DNA of 64,000 nt from Algibacter sp. L1A34 (GCF_009796805.1 NZ_CP047029.1:1866001-1930000), one strand, 5' to 3'; positions 54,228-63,593 are shown, counted from the stretch's first letter. The notes: generated from the letters alone by a model not told the origin. Made by a program: numbers and translations.

Positions 54228-55980
54228 TATGTTGTTTTCTCCTTATAATCCCCAAACCATCATCAATTAATCTCCCAATTTGTGGCTGGTTTTGTTTTAC
54301 TATTTCTAAGTGAGTTAGAATACTTTTACAAAGTTTGGTTTCATTTTCAATAAAAGCTAATTCGAAAATTTCTATAGGTAAGAGCCAATCGTTTTGGTGA
54401 TTTTCGATCAATTCTTCTAAAACTTTAGTTCTCGAAATAGTTTTGTTTATTCCTTGGCGATAGTCTCGAATTTGTTGGTAGAGTTTTTCTAACTCTAATT
54501 GTTTTTTAGATTTTTTATTCTGAATAGTTTTAGATGAAGTTTTGTGTGTTATTAAATCGAAACTATTTAAATCGGCTGGGCCAGAGAAAGCTGAAACAAT
54601 GGTTTTGCCAACGGCCATTTCGTAAACCCCAAATTCAGGTTTAAAAAGAATTGTGTCGTTATGTTTTACCGTGCAGTTATTAAAACTTATGAGTATTATT
54701 TTTCCTTGAAGATTCCGTTTTCCTGTAATAATTTCTCCCGAAACAGTAATGCCGCCTTCAAATTCTAAAGTGGTTTCTTTTTCTTCATATATGTTATAGG
54801 CGCGTAAATCACGCGGACTCATATCTTCAATAGCAATGTTTATTCCTTTTAATTTCCCGATGGGAGAGCTAAAACCATTGGAATAATGATTGGTACCATG
54901 CCCAACCAATTCTTTTTCACGATAGGCTAGGGCCGTTTTTCCTTTGGTATGTATGTAAATTACTTGTCCGTCGTTATCTTTTACTTCATAGAAAACTCCA
55001 GATATTTGAAGACCTGTACTTAGTTCCACGGTTCCTAAAGCATTCGACTGTATTAATTTTTTAATACCTAAAAGGCCACCTTTCCTAACAGACATTGTAT
55101 TAGCAAATTCTTCTAAAATTAAACTTAAATGAGCAAAGTCTGGCGTTACAAAAAGTTGAGGTTGGGGTTTTGTAATATCAAAATCTTGATATGTAGCATT
55201 TATATTGTAGGGGTGTTTTTTAACAATGTCCGTCATGCACCAAGCACTTTCTCCAATTGAGGATAGTAATCCGGCACCATAAATTTTTGGATTTTCAATA
55301 GTTCCAATTAAACCATATTCTACTGTCCACCAATGTAAATTCCGTATTAAAGACATTTCACTTGGCTCCCCCATGTTTTGTTGTAAATGGTCTACCTTTT
55401 TTTCCGCGGAAGCGATAGCATCTTTATTTGAATCTGAAGCCTCTTTTATAATAGACAAATGTCTAACAGCTTTATAGAGTTCGTAATCTTTAGCCGATGA
55501 AATAGCTTTACAACCAATTTCTCCAAAACGACGTAAATACTCAGCGTATTCTGGGTTTGCAATTATAGGAGCGTGGCCTGCACCTTCGTGGATAATATCT
55601 GGAGCCGGTGTATACTCAATATGTTCCAATTGGCGAATATCGCTTGCAATAACCAATACATTATAAGCTTGAAATTCCATAAAAGCATTTGGAGGAATAA
55701 AGCCATCTACTGCTACAGCTGCCCAACCAATATCTTTTAAAATACGATTCATGCCATACATATTGGGGATGCTATCAATTGAAATTCCTGTAAGTTTTAA
55801 ACCATCTAAATAAGATTTGTGTGCTACTTTTTTTAAAAAATCAACATTTTTGCGCATCACATAACGCCAAACGGCTTGGTCTATCGCCGAGTAGGCGGTA
55901 TAATTTTGTGGCTTAATAAATTGCCTTAGATGTCTCGGTAAGCAATTTAAAATAACGTTTGGTTTTATTGATGTATCCAT
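54220..55980 (-). CDS. Aromatic amino acid hydroxylase with long C-terminal extension
   Basis: The first 300 residues are a tetrahydrobiopterin-dependent aromatic amino acid hydroxylase, with the iron ligands in TPAPDIIHEGAGHAPIIANP (H131, H136) and the third ligand in WTVEYGLIG. Phenylalanine hydroxylation to tyrosine is the most likely reaction. Residues from about 310 to 586 are an additional beta-rich region (VSGEIITGKRNLQGKIILIS) and a helical end, absent from the 260-300 residue proteobacterial enzymes. The iron site and length suggest a Bacteroidetes subfamily. Confidence 0.9.
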   Translation of the reverse strand: MDTSIKPNVILNCLPRHLRQFIKPQNYTAYSAIDQAVWRYVMRKNVDFLKKVAHKSYLDGLKLTGISIDSIPNMYGMNRILKDIGWAAVAVDGFIPPNAFMEFQAYNVLVIASDIRQLEHIEYTPAPDIIHEGAGHAPIIANPEYAEYLRRFGEIGCKAISSAKDYELYKAVRHLSIIKEASDSNKDAIASAEKKVDHLQQNMGEPSEMSLIRNLHWWTVEYGLIGTIENPKIYGAGLLSSIGESAWCMTDIVKKHPYNINATYQDFDITKPQPQLFVTPDFAHLSLILEEFANTMSVRKGGLLGIKKLIQSNALGTVELSTGLQISGVFYEVKDNDGQVIYIHTKGKTALAYREKELVGHGTNHYSNGFSSPIGKLKGINIAIEDMSPRDLRAYNIYEEKETTLEFEGGITVSGEIITGKRNLQGKIILISFNNCTVKHNDTILFKPEFGVYEMAVGKTIVSAFSGPADLNSFDLITHKTSSKTIQNKKSKKQLELEKLYQQIRDYRQGINKTISRTKVLEELIENHQNDWLLPIEIFELAFIENETKLCKSILTHLEIVKQNQPQIGRLIDDGLGIIRRKQHTI

Positions 55981-56082
55981 AAATATAAACGGTTTTACTT
56001 AGGTGAAAATACGAATTAATCATTGATATGGTGTTTTGTTTCATTTATTTTGATTGTATTATGTGTAATAATGTTCTTCTTT

Positions 56083-56090
56083 TATTTTTG
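56083..56090 (+). promoter_or_regulatory. -7 promoter box for the downstream lipoprotein gene
   Basis: TATTTTTG fits TAnnTTTG, 64 bp before the start. Confidence 0.45.
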
Positions 56091-56154
56091 TCATTCATGT
56101 TGGTAGTGAACTAATAATAGTTTTATTTTCGCTCAAACTTAAAAATCAACCCAT

Positions 56155-56775
56155 ATGAAATTTATTAAACTACTTTGTGTCTTTATCTTTGTTTTATCTT
56201 TTTTTAATTGCGCGTCGCGTTATCGAGTGATTGAGCCAAATAACATAAACTACGTGTCTAAGACTGAAACGAAAGGAGTGACATTAGAGTATAAATACGA
56301 TTTACTAGATAAAAAATACTCTAAGAAAGAAGATAAAAAAGGTATACGATTGGTAGCTGTAAAAATTTCTAATAATTCTGATGGAGATTTAGTTTTCGGT
56401 AGAGATTTAAACTTGGTTTATGCAAACGAAAACGAAATTTATGTTTTAGATAAAGAGAAAACTTTTAAAACTCTAAAACAAAGCCCTGCAACGCATTTAT
56501 TTTATTTATTATTAACTCCGGTTAATTTTTATACAACAAAAACAAGCGAATATGGGTTGCAAGAAACAACGAGTTCAACACCTGTAGGATTAATTTTAGG
56601 ACCTGGTTTAGCAGCAGGAAATTTAATAGCAGCAAGTTCGGCTAATAAAAAGTTTAAAACTGAATTAGCAAATTTTGATATAAAGGGATCAACAATAAAG
56701 CAAGGTGAGGTAAAATACGGTTTAGTAGGTATTAATTCTGAATCTTATGATGCTTTAAAGCTTAGTTTGCAATAG
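56155..56775 (+). CDS. Lipoprotein of unknown function
   Basis: The 206-residue protein has a lipoprotein signal (LCVFIFVLSFFNCASRY) with the lipobox cysteine near residue 19. The body is beta-rich with a hydrophobic, glycine-containing patch (TPVGLILGPGLAAGNLIAAS) that may be a membrane-associated hairpin. I recognise no family. It is monocistronic and convergent with the DUF4136 lipoprotein gene. Confidence 0.7.
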   Translation: MKFIKLLCVFIFVLSFFNCASRYRVIEPNNINYVSKTETKGVTLEYKYDLLDKKYSKKEDKKGIRLVAVKISNNSDGDLVFGRDLNLVYANENEIYVLDKEKTFKTLKQSPATHLFYLLLTPVNFYTTKTSEYGLQETTSSTPVGLILGPGLAAGNLIAASSANKKFKTELANFDIKGSTIKQGEVKYGLVGINSESYDALKLSLQ

Positions 56776-56793
56776 GGATTAAAAAGTGAGATA

Positions 56794-56833
56794 AAAAAAA
56801 AGGCGATTATAAATTTATAATCGCCTTTTTTTA
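56794..56833. terminator. Bidirectional terminator between two lipoprotein genes
   Basis: AAGGCGATTATAAA / TTTATAATCGCCTT is a perfect inverted repeat flanked by A and T runs. Confidence 0.9.
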
Positions 56834-56836
56834 TGT

Positions 56837-57397
56837 TTATTTATTCGCTCCTGGAGGATACTTCATCATAATTTCTGAAACAAACTCTTTAATACGTTCA
56901 TCTTTCTTTTCCATTTTTTGAGTTAAATAACCGGTACCCATACCTTGCCAAACTAGTTCTTTTTTCTTGGCATCAATTAAGTCAATATATAAAACACCTT
57001 GTGTAGAGGTAGATACACTTGGCTGGCTATTCCAACCCCATCCCCATCCAGGGCCATAGCCTCCAAAACCACCCCATCCCCAAGAGCCCATGCCCCAAGA
57101 GTTGTTGTAAACATCAACACGTTGATTTGCTTTGGTAAATAGGCTTATTAGTAAATCTGGATCTTCAGATTTTGTAAAACCTTTTGCCATTAGTTCGGCT
57201 TCAATAGCGCGTAAAATACGGCGTTTATCTAAATCGCTAATTTCAGCTTTATCAATACCTGTTTTAAAAAAGGCAAATGTTTTGTAGCTGTTAAAATTGG
57301 CATCTTTGTCGTAGTCGGCAGCAACTTTAACTGAGCTACACGAAGTTACTACAACCAACAATGCTAAAAGCGGTAGTGTTTTTAAAAATGTTTTCAT
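56837..57397 (-). CDS. DUF4136 domain lipoprotein
   Basis: The 186-residue protein has a lipoprotein signal (LLALLVVVTSCSSVKV) and the DUF4136 fold (DANFNSYKTFAFFKTGIDKA, AIEAELMAKGFTKSEDPDLL, LIDAKKKELVWQGMGTGYL). A Gly/Trp/Tyr-rich insert (WGMGSWGWGGFGGYGPGWGW) sits in the middle. Role unknown, presumably in the outer membrane or periplasm. Confidence 0.9.
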   Translation of the reverse strand: MKTFLKTLPLLALLVVVTSCSSVKVAADYDKDANFNSYKTFAFFKTGIDKAEISDLDKRRILRAIEAELMAKGFTKSEDPDLLISLFTKANQRVDVYNNSWGMGSWGWGGFGGYGPGWGWGWNSQPSVSTSTQGVLYIDLIDAKKKELVWQGMGTGYLTQKMEKKDERIKEFVSEIMMKYPPGANK

Positions 57398-57536
57398 AAG
57401 GAAGCGTTTTTTAAGTTTTTCTTTTCAATTTACAACTTTTTAATCAACATGTAATTGATTTTGAGTTGGTTTGTATTTTTTAAATGCTGCAATAATCGTA
57501 CCATATTATAAGTTTTAGATTCTACTGCTTTTGTTA

Positions 57537-57698
57537 TTATTTAATGGAGTTACTTTTCTTGTTAAATCCATATGGGCAATGTCGACATCCGCTTTCGCAA
57601 CAATATTCTCGTTTTAATAAGTATTGCGCCGTGAAACACCGGTAACCTTCGGGTGTCCAATAAAAATCGCCTTCTTCAATAGGGATAATTTTTTTCAT
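57537..57698 (-). CDS. DUF5522 cysteine-rich small protein
   Basis: The 53-residue protein starts MKKIIPIEEGDFYWTPEGY and carries four cysteines in EYCCESGCRHCPYGF plus one at residue 21. It matches DUF5522, a family shared with eukaryotic proteins. The cysteines suggest metal or iron-sulfur binding, but that is inference. It has its own -7 box (TATCTTTG on the minus strand, 57705-57712), ending 6 bp before the ATG. Confidence 0.85.
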   Translation of the reverse strand: MKKIIPIEEGDFYWTPEGYRCFTAQYLLKREYCCESGCRHCPYGFNKKSNSIK

Positions 57699-57704
57699 AG
57701 ATTA

Positions 57705-57712
57705 CAAAGATA
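57705..57712 (-). promoter_or_regulatory. -7 promoter box for the DUF5522 gene
   Basis: On the minus strand the sequence reads TATCTTTG, just 6 bp before the ATG, so the mRNA is nearly leaderless. Confidence 0.6.
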
Positions 57713-57719
57713 ACGTAAA

Positions 57720-58103
57720 ATGGAATTATTTATTTCTGAAACTTTCATATATTGGATTGGTTTTTGTTTAGAATACAGTATGATTTTTATTTCAAAATAT
57801 TTAGTTCCAAAAGGATATTCGGGCATAACCCTTTATCCCTTTGTGTTTTTGAAAAGTAAAAAGCTAAAAACGGATATTGTATTACTCAACCACGAGAAAA
57901 TTCATTTAAAACAACAAATAGAACTGTTTATTATTCCTTTTTATATATGGTATGTTTTGGAGTTTGTGTTTCGCTTTTTTCAGCATAAAAACTGGAATGT
58001 TGCATATAGGAGTATTTCATTTGAAAAAGAAGCGTATTTAAACGAAAGGAACCTACAATATTTAAATGAACGTTCGTTTTGGAGATTTTTAAAGTATCTT
58101 TGA
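57720..58103 (+). CDS. Small membrane protein with HExxH motif
   Basis: The 127-residue protein has a hydrophobic N-terminal part, another hydrophobic stretch (LFIIPFYIWYVLEFVFRFF, about 69-87) and a zinc-protease-like motif in LLNHEKIHLKQQ (H58, E59, H62), with a candidate third ligand in FEKEAYLNER (E104). This resembles the active site of M56/M48-type membrane peptidases, though it is much shorter. The start may instead be the ATG at 57780. It is 4 bp upstream of the deaminase gene. Confidence 0.65.
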   Translation: MELFISETFIYWIGFCLEYSMIFISKYLVPKGYSGITLYPFVFLKSKKLKTDIVLLNHEKIHLKQQIELFIIPFYIWYVLEFVFRFFQHKNWNVAYRSISFEKEAYLNERNLQYLNERSFWRFLKYL

Positions 58104-58107
58104 AACC

Positions 58108-59019
58108 ATGATTTTTCAACTAGAAAATAGCGTAAATCAACGAATAAGTTTGCCAAATAATAGTGATATAGAACTTTACATTAAACGTGAAGATGCTATT
58201 CATAGTTTTGTTTCTGGAAACAAATACAGAAAACTTAAATACAACCTTATTGAAGCCGAAAAGTTAGGGTTTAAAACCTTGCTTACTTTTGGTGGAGCCT
58301 ATTCTAACCATATTGTCGCAGTTGCTGCGGCTGGCCAAATTCTAGGATTTAATACTATTGGGGTTATTAGAGGGGAAGAATTAGTTGATAAAATTGAGGG
58401 CAACCCAACTTTAAGCTATGCCAAGCATTGCGGTATGCAGTTTAAGTTTGTATCGCGTGAGGCTTATAGAAATAAAACTTCTGATGATTTTCTGAATTAT
58501 TTAAGTGAAGAATTTCAAGATTTTTATACCATTCCAGAAGGTGGTACAAATACACTTGCCGTAAAAGGGTGTGAGGAGATTTTAACTATTGAAGATGAAA
58601 GTTTCGATTATATATGTTGTTCGGTGGGAACCGGAGGAACAATTTCCGGACTAATCAATAGATCGAACCCAAATCAACAAATTTTAGGTTTTCCTGCTCT
58701 AAAAGGCGACTTTTTACAACAAGATATTAGTAAATTTGCAACCAAAATGAATTGGAAATTAACGTCCGAGTATCATTTTGGTGGTTATGCTAAAATAAAT
58801 GCGGATTTAATCAGTTTTATAAATACGTTTAAATCTGAAAATAGTATTGCGTTAGATCCTATTTATACAGGGAAAATGATGTTTGGGCTTTTCGATTTAA
58901 TTGAAAAAAATCAGTTTCCGAAAGGTTCAAAAATATTAGCTATTCATACAGGAGGTTTACAAGGAATCGATGGAATGAATGTTAATTTGAAAAAGAAAAA
59001 TTTACCATTAATTGAATAA
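58108..59019 (+). CDS. 1-aminocyclopropane-1-carboxylate deaminase / D-cysteine desulfhydrase family
   Basis: The 303-residue PLP enzyme has the lysine region SFVSGNKYRKLKYNLIEAEK, the substrate loop FGGAYSNHIVAVAAAGQILG, and the phosphate-binding VGTGGTISGLI. Members either open the ACC ring or release sulfide from D-cysteine. The sequence does not decide, but bacterial chromosomal copies are mostly D-cysteine desulfhydrases. It starts 4 bp after the small membrane protein and ends 3 bp before the glucosaminidase gene. Confidence 0.88.
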   Translation: MIFQLENSVNQRISLPNNSDIELYIKREDAIHSFVSGNKYRKLKYNLIEAEKLGFKTLLTFGGAYSNHIVAVAAAGQILGFNTIGVIRGEELVDKIEGNPTLSYAKHCGMQFKFVSREAYRNKTSDDFLNYLSEEFQDFYTIPEGGTNTLAVKGCEEILTIEDESFDYICCSVGTGGTISGLINRSNPNQQILGFPALKGDFLQQDISKFATKMNWKLTSEYHFGGYAKINADLISFINTFKSENSIALDPIYTGKMMFGLFDLIEKNQFPKGSKILAIHTGGLQGIDGMNVNLKKKNLPLIE

Positions 59020-59022
59020 ATA

Positions 59023-59853
59023 ATGAATAGAGTTTTAATATTGCTTTGTGTTGTGGTTGTAAGTTTTAGTTGTAAATCTAAAAAAACGGTAGTTACAAAA
59101 AAGCGAAAAACAAAAACAGAGCGTGTTACAAAAAAAACTGAGGGAGTTAAAACAGCAACTAAAAGTTCTTATACAAATGCCACTGAGGAATATATTGCAA
59201 ATTATGCAGATGTGGCGGTTGCAGAAATGGAACGGTATAATATACCCGCGAGTATAACTTTAGCACAAGGTATTTTGGAATCGGCTTCTGGTAATGGACG
59301 ACTTTCTAAAGAGGCTAATAATCATTTTGGTATTAAATGTCACGATTGGGATGGTGATAGAATTTATCATGATGATGATGCCGCGCAAGAATGTTTTAGA
59401 AAATACGATGATGCGAAAAATTCTTTTCGTGACCACTCATTATTCTTAACCGAACGCAATCGATATTCTGGATTATTCAAGTTAAAAAAGACCGATTATA
59501 AAAGTTGGGCCAGAGGATTAAGAGCTGCTGGTTATGCTACCGATCCTAAATATCCTGCTAAATTAATTAGCTTAATTGAGCGTTATAATTTGGATCAATA
59601 CGATGGAGGAAGAAAATCATCAAAATCAAATTCAGATTTTAAACAAAGAGATGAAATTGTAATTAATGCGAAGACTAATGTGGTTAGCGTTCGTGATGTT
59701 CCAAAAGTAATAACACATGTTGTTGTTAAAGGTGATACCTTGTATTACATTGCTAAAATGCATAATATTAGTGTCCCAGAGTTAAAAGCGATAAACGATT
59801 TAGAGGATAATAACATTAAAATAGGACAAGAACTTCAAGTGAGTCCAAAATAG
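59023..59853 (+). CDS. Glucosaminidase-LysM lipoprotein
   Basis: The 276-residue protein has a lipoprotein signal ([15 protein letters not shown]), a lysine-rich linker, a glucosaminidase domain (about 55-190: [20 protein letters not shown] with the catalytic glutamate, [15 protein letters not shown]) and a C-terminal LysM repeat ([19 protein letters not shown]). It would cut the glycan strands of peptidoglycan at the cell envelope. It lies in an operon with the deaminase and hemL. Confidence 0.92.
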   Translation: MNRVLILLCVVVVSFSCKSKKTVVTKKRKTKTERVTKKTEGVKTATKSSYTNATEEYIANYADVAVAEMERYNIPASITLAQGILESASGNGRLSKEANNHFGIKCHDWDGDRIYHDDDAAQECFRKYDDAKNSFRDHSLFLTERNRYSGLFKLKKTDYKSWARGLRAAGYATDPKYPAKLISLIERYNLDQYDGGRKSSKSNSDFKQRDEIVINAKTNVVSVRDVPKVITHVVVKGDTLYYIAKMHNISVPELKAINDLEDNNIKIGQELQVSPK

Positions 59854-59858
59854 AACAT

Positions 59859-61145
59859 ATGATTTATAAACGAAGTAGCGCCTTATTTGCCGAGGCAGAA
59901 AAAGTGATTCCGGGTGGTGTGAATTCACCGGTTAGAGCGTTTAATGGTGTTGGTGGAACTCCAATTTTTGTAAAAGAAGCAAAAGGAGCTTATTTATATG
60001 ATGAAGATGGTAACCGGTTAATCGATTACATTAATTCTTGGGGACCAATGATTTTGGGGCATGCTCACGAACCCGTTGTAAATGCCGTAATTGAAAAAGC
60101 GAAAAAAGGAACATCTTTTGGTATGCCTACAGAAATAGAAACACAAATTGCAGAATTAGCGGTTTCTATGGTGCCAAATATTGATAAAATACGTTTTGTA
60201 AACTCGGGAACAGAAGCTTGTATGAGTGCTGTGCGCTTGGCTCGTGGATTTACAAATAAAGATAAAATAATAAAATTTGCGGGTTGTTACCATGGGCATT
60301 CAGATTCTTTTTTAATTCAAGCAGGAAGTGGGGCAAGTACATTTGGAACACCCAATAGTCCTGGTGTTACAAAAGGAACAGCGAAAGATACGTTGTTGGC
60401 TATTTATAATGACATTGAAAATGTTAAGTCATTAATTGAAGCGAATAAAAACGAAATAGCCTGTATTATTATTGAACCTGTGGCTGGTAATATGGGGTGC
60501 ATTCCTCCAACCGAAGGTTTTTTACAAGCCTTGAGAAATGTTTGTAGTGAAAATGATATTCTGTTAATTTTTGATGAAGTTATGACGGGGTTTCGCTTGG
60601 CAAAAGGAGGAGCACAAGAGTTATATAATATAAGTGCAGATATTGTATGCTTCGGAAAAGTAATTGGTGGCGGTTTGCCTGTAGGTGCTTTTGCTGCTAG
60701 AAATGAAATTATGAATTATTTGGCGCCAATTGGTCCAGTATATCAAGCGGGAACATTAAGCGGAAACCCATTAGCTATGGCTGCGGGTTTGGCGATGTTA
60801 ACAGAATTAAATAATAACGATACTATTTTTACAAGCTTAGCCAAAAAAACAGCTTACCTACATAAAGGAATTGCTAAGGTTTTAACCGAAAATAATATTA
60901 CACATACTATAAATAGAGTAGGGTCTATGATTTCTATTCATTTTGATGAGGCTAAAGTTGTAGATTTTAAAACAGCGGCAAACGGAAACAATGATACTTT
61001 TAAAGCCTTTTTTCATGGATTGCTAAATGCTGGTGTTTATATAGCGCCAAGTGCTTTCGAAACTTGGTTTATTACAGAAGCATTGAGTTATGAGGATTTG
61101 GATTTTACCATCGCAGCAGTTAATACAGTAGCCAAAACTCTTTAA
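59859..61145 (+). CDS. hemL: Glutamate-1-semialdehyde 2,1-aminomutase
   Basis: The 428-residue PLP enzyme makes 5-aminolevulinate for heme and cobalamin-type tetrapyrroles from glutamate semialdehyde. Typical blocks are [19 protein letters not shown] at the N-terminus, [18 protein letters not shown], and the PLP lysine in [15 protein letters not shown]. Length is normal. It ends the four-gene + strand operon and is followed by a terminator. Confidence 0.97.
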   Translation: MIYKRSSALFAEAEKVIPGGVNSPVRAFNGVGGTPIFVKEAKGAYLYDEDGNRLIDYINSWGPMILGHAHEPVVNAVIEKAKKGTSFGMPTEIETQIAELAVSMVPNIDKIRFVNSGTEACMSAVRLARGFTNKDKIIKFAGCYHGHSDSFLIQAGSGASTFGTPNSPGVTKGTAKDTLLAIYNDIENVKSLIEANKNEIACIIIEPVAGNMGCIPPTEGFLQALRNVCSENDILLIFDEVMTGFRLAKGGAQELYNISADIVCFGKVIGGGLPVGAFAARNEIMNYLAPIGPVYQAGTLSGNPLAMAAGLAMLTELNNNDTIFTSLAKKTAYLHKGIAKVLTENNITHTINRVGSMISIHFDEAKVVDFKTAANGNNDTFKAFFHGLLNAGVYIAPSAFETWFITEALSYEDLDFTIAAVNTVAKTL

Positions 61146-61186
61146 GTAATAAAGAAAATCTAAGCGTAAAGCTTATATTGATATTC

Positions 61187-61228
61187 AATATCGATCGTCA
61201 TTTATATGGTGGTCGATATTTTTTTTGA
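61187..61228 (+). terminator. Terminator after hemL
   Basis: AATATCGA (61187-61194) and TCGATATT (61213-61220) pair and are followed by a T run. The second arm lies within the 3' end of the convergent glycosyltransferase gene. Confidence 0.6.
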
Positions 61229-62632
61229 AGAAACACTTAAGCGCTTATCTGTTTTCTTTAAAAACACTTCCCAAATAAAAACAGCATAAACCACAGCGTA
61301 TTCCAAGGCGATTACCCATAAGTTTTCCGATTTATCTGCTTTATCAATATTAACATAAGCCAAATAACTAAGTATTATTACAAAGCTCCAAACCAACGGA
61401 AACTTATATTTCGTAAAAACACTCAAAATTAAAAGTGTTGCAATATACCAAGGGTGTATAGTAGTTGCTGTAAAGTAGTAGAAAGACAAAACGAGTAACA
61501 TTGCAGAAATTAATTCAACCATTGTTTTATTCTTTCTAAAGAAAGTAATAATCAAAATAAATAAAACAACCAAAATTGGAGTCACCTTTCCTATAATGCC
61601 AATTTCATTATAACCTCTAAACGTATAGCCAACTTCTCGGGCTATATAATAAAGACTTGCGTTAAATTCAAAATTCTGAAACCATAAGCCAACAGTTTTA
61701 GCGTAATTATTAAAGAATTCCGCAGACAGAAAGGGTGCAAACAATAGGAGTGTGGTTAGTAAAGTTATACTGTAAAAACCAACAAGTTTCCATAAGCCTG
61801 CTAATAAATTTGGTTTTTCATTGTTCGTCTTGTGTTTATTAAATAAAAACCACTTAAAAAATAAAGCCAAAAATATTAAAGGAATTAGTTTAACAGTAAT
61901 GGATAATGCTAAAATCACGGCAGCAAATTTCCATTTTCCACAATGCAGCAAATATAAACTCCATATTAAAAAGAATATCATTACACCTTCAAAATGTAAA
62001 TTACCCGTGAGTTCAATAATTATAAAAGGATTCAATATATACCAGAAAATATTATAAACAGGAATATCTAATCTTTTAAGTAATTTACTACCATAGAAAA
62101 ACGTACCAAAATCGGCAGCAATAATAAGAAACTTAAAAACAACAACCGAACCCAAAATACTTTTTCCAGCAAAAACTGAAGCAATAAAAAAACAAAGCTG
62201 ATTAATAGGTGGGTAATTTGTAAAATGACTCCCGTTAAGCACTCCCATTCCAGTGTACAAAGCCTCGGCTTGGGCTATAGGGGATTGTTCGGAATTTATA
62301 AATGATTCAGGCGTAAATAGATAGGGGTTAAAACCAGCAAAAATCATCCGGCCATCCCAAATAAAACGATAAAAATCTTGAGATAAGTTCGGTATAGCCA
62401 AAATAAAAACACACCTAAACCCAAAAGCCAAATAAGTTAAAAGCTTAAGGTCATCTTTAAATGTAGATACCAAACGGTAAAACAAAGCAAACAGGGTAAC
62501 ATAAAGACCTATAAGTTTCAAGTAATCTGTACGTACCAAATTATAAGCAAAAGCCCAATAGAGCAAAACAGACAAAATAGCAAGGAGTAATGATTGCTTA
62601 TTAAGTTTTAAAAAAGTCGAATTCATAAACAT
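61202..62632 (-). CDS. GT-C type mannosyltransferase-like membrane protein
   Basis: The 476-residue protein has about eleven to thirteen membrane helices and the extracytoplasmic acidic loop of GT-C enzymes near the N-terminus (NLSQDFYRFIWDGRMIFAGF), which resembles polyprenol-phosphate-mannose-dependent transferases and GT87. It would use a lipid-linked sugar on the periplasmic side. Acceptor and sugar are unknown. Two ATG codons (62632 and 62626) are equally possible starts. Confidence 0.8.
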   Translation of the reverse strand: MFMNSTFLKLNKQSLLLAILSVLLYWAFAYNLVRTDYLKLIGLYVTLFALFYRLVSTFKDDLKLLTYLAFGFRCVFILAIPNLSQDFYRFIWDGRMIFAGFNPYLFTPESFINSEQSPIAQAEALYTGMGVLNGSHFTNYPPINQLCFFIASVFAGKSILGSVVVFKFLIIAADFGTFFYGSKLLKRLDIPVYNIFWYILNPFIIIELTGNLHFEGVMIFFLIWSLYLLHCGKWKFAAVILALSITVKLIPLIFLALFFKWFLFNKHKTNNEKPNLLAGLWKLVGFYSITLLTTLLLFAPFLSAEFFNNYAKTVGLWFQNFEFNASLYYIAREVGYTFRGYNEIGIIGKVTPILVVLFILIITFFRKNKTMVELISAMLLVLSFYYFTATTIHPWYIATLLILSVFTKYKFPLVWSFVIILSYLAYVNIDKADKSENLWVIALEYAVVYAVFIWEVFLKKTDKRLSVSSKKISTTI

Positions 62633-62691
62633 GCGGTAAATATATTAAACCTAGTCATTATATATAGGTATATTTCTTTTAGAATAAATTA

Positions 62692-62814
62692 GGCGTTACT
62701 CTTGCTGCACCTTTAGTCGTGCATCAAGAGTCGGGCTTTCACTACTCGCTTTTTTGTGTTGCATAGGCGCAACCACACAAAAAGAGCTTAAACATACCGT
62801 TCAATCCCTAACGC
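62692..62814 (-). ncRNA. Conserved structured intergenic element, copy 2
   Basis: On the minus strand this starts with block A (62814-62784, 29 of 31 positions as in copy 1) and has block B (62749-62730) identical to copy 1. The intervening part is a long hairpin (CTTTTTTGTGT at 62749-62759 pairs with ACACAAAAAG at 62775-62784, and GTTGC 62758-62762 with GCAAC 62769-62773). After block B comes a second hairpin (ACTCTTG 62698-62704 / CAAGAGT 62725-62731, inner TGCAC/GTGCA). The hairpin sequences differ from copy 1 while the frame of blocks is kept, as expected for a structured RNA. It lies between the GT gene and the rrn operon. Confidence 0.65.
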
Positions 62815-62840
62815 GGGGCTAGATCAGGACAGGCTGTTTT

Positions 62841-63286
62841 TAAAAAAGTTAAGTTAAAATCTGTTGAGGTGGCAGTATTTAACACCTAAACATGTAAGAA
62901 ATAAAAACTTTAAAGTAGAAATAATGGGAGAGTTATTAAAAAAGAACAGGCATATATAAGAGTACTCTTCCTTTAAATTATATGTGTTGCATATTATAGA
63001 AGAATAAAAAAGAATAATGTTACCCCTTTTTTCTGAGGCATTTCAATATTTATCTAGTTAAAACATAAAAAAACGAAATAATATTTAAGCTTAAAAGATT
63101 GAAAAAAATAAAATCTATAAAGAATAATGACTACAAAAGTGGCTATATCAAAGAAGATATACCAAGCTGCTTAGCAAAATATATGAGTCATAGTAAAACC
63201 TAGTAAAAAAGAAGTTTTGTAAAATATTAAAGATCAATTAATTAAAGTATTTGTAAATAATAATCTAAAAAACCTTCATAAAAAGG
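62841..63286. other. AT-rich stretch upstream of the rrn promoters
   Basis: About 450 bp with long A-rich runs and stop codons in all frames. No gene is supported. Possible upstream activating (AT-rich) sequence for the rRNA promoters cannot be told apart from plain AT-rich DNA. Confidence 0.5.
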
Positions 63287-63316
63287 TTGTCAGAACTAAA
63301 AAGGCATGTATATTTG
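63287..63316 (+). promoter_or_regulatory. rrn promoter P1
   Basis: TTG at 63287-63289 and TATATTTG at 63309-63316 are 19 bp apart. GTTCATA follows at 63355-63361. It is the first of three related promoters upstream of 16S rRNA. Confidence 0.7.
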
Positions 63317-63425
63317 CACCCCGTTAAAAAAGGTAAAATTTTTAAAGCGGTAACGTTCATACAGAGGTTGCTTAGTTTAGATTTTGAAGGGATTAAATTT
63401 CTTTTAAAAAAAGGATTAAAAAACA

Positions 63426-63455
63426 TTGTGAGTTTCAGAAAAGGTTGTAAGTTTG
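63426..63455 (+). promoter_or_regulatory. rrn promoter P2
   Basis: TTG at 63426-63428 and TAAGTTTG at 63448-63455 are 19 bp apart, 139 bp after P1. A hairpin (GCCG-CTAAAAA-CGGC) follows, and GTTCATA at 63490-63496. Confidence 0.7.
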
Positions 63456-63562
63456 CAGCCGCTAAAAACGGCAACGAATTTAGCGAGACGTTCATAAGAA
63501 GGTTATTGGGTTTTGGTTGAGAAAGGGTTTCAAATTTTTTCAAAATAAAAATCAAATAATTG

Positions 63563-63593
63563 TTGTGGGAGTTAAAAAAGGGTTTTATATTTG
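63563..63593 (+). promoter_or_regulatory. rrn promoter P3
   Basis: TTG at 63563-63565 and TATATTTG at 63586-63593 are 20 bp apart, 138 bp after P2. A hairpin (CTTAGCAAG-GTAG-CTTGTTAAG, 63600-63621) and GTTCATA at 63637-63643 follow. Confidence 0.75.

Noticed and set aside
63080..63207. Protein-like open stretch (about 40 codons) ending at a TAG near 63205
   Set aside because: No ATG, GTG or ribosome site, in A-rich DNA, and no recognisable motif.
63265..63555. Overlapping open frames on both strands upstream of 16S rRNA
   Set aside because: They cover the three rrn promoters and their hairpins, show no family likeness, and read through repeated promoter units.
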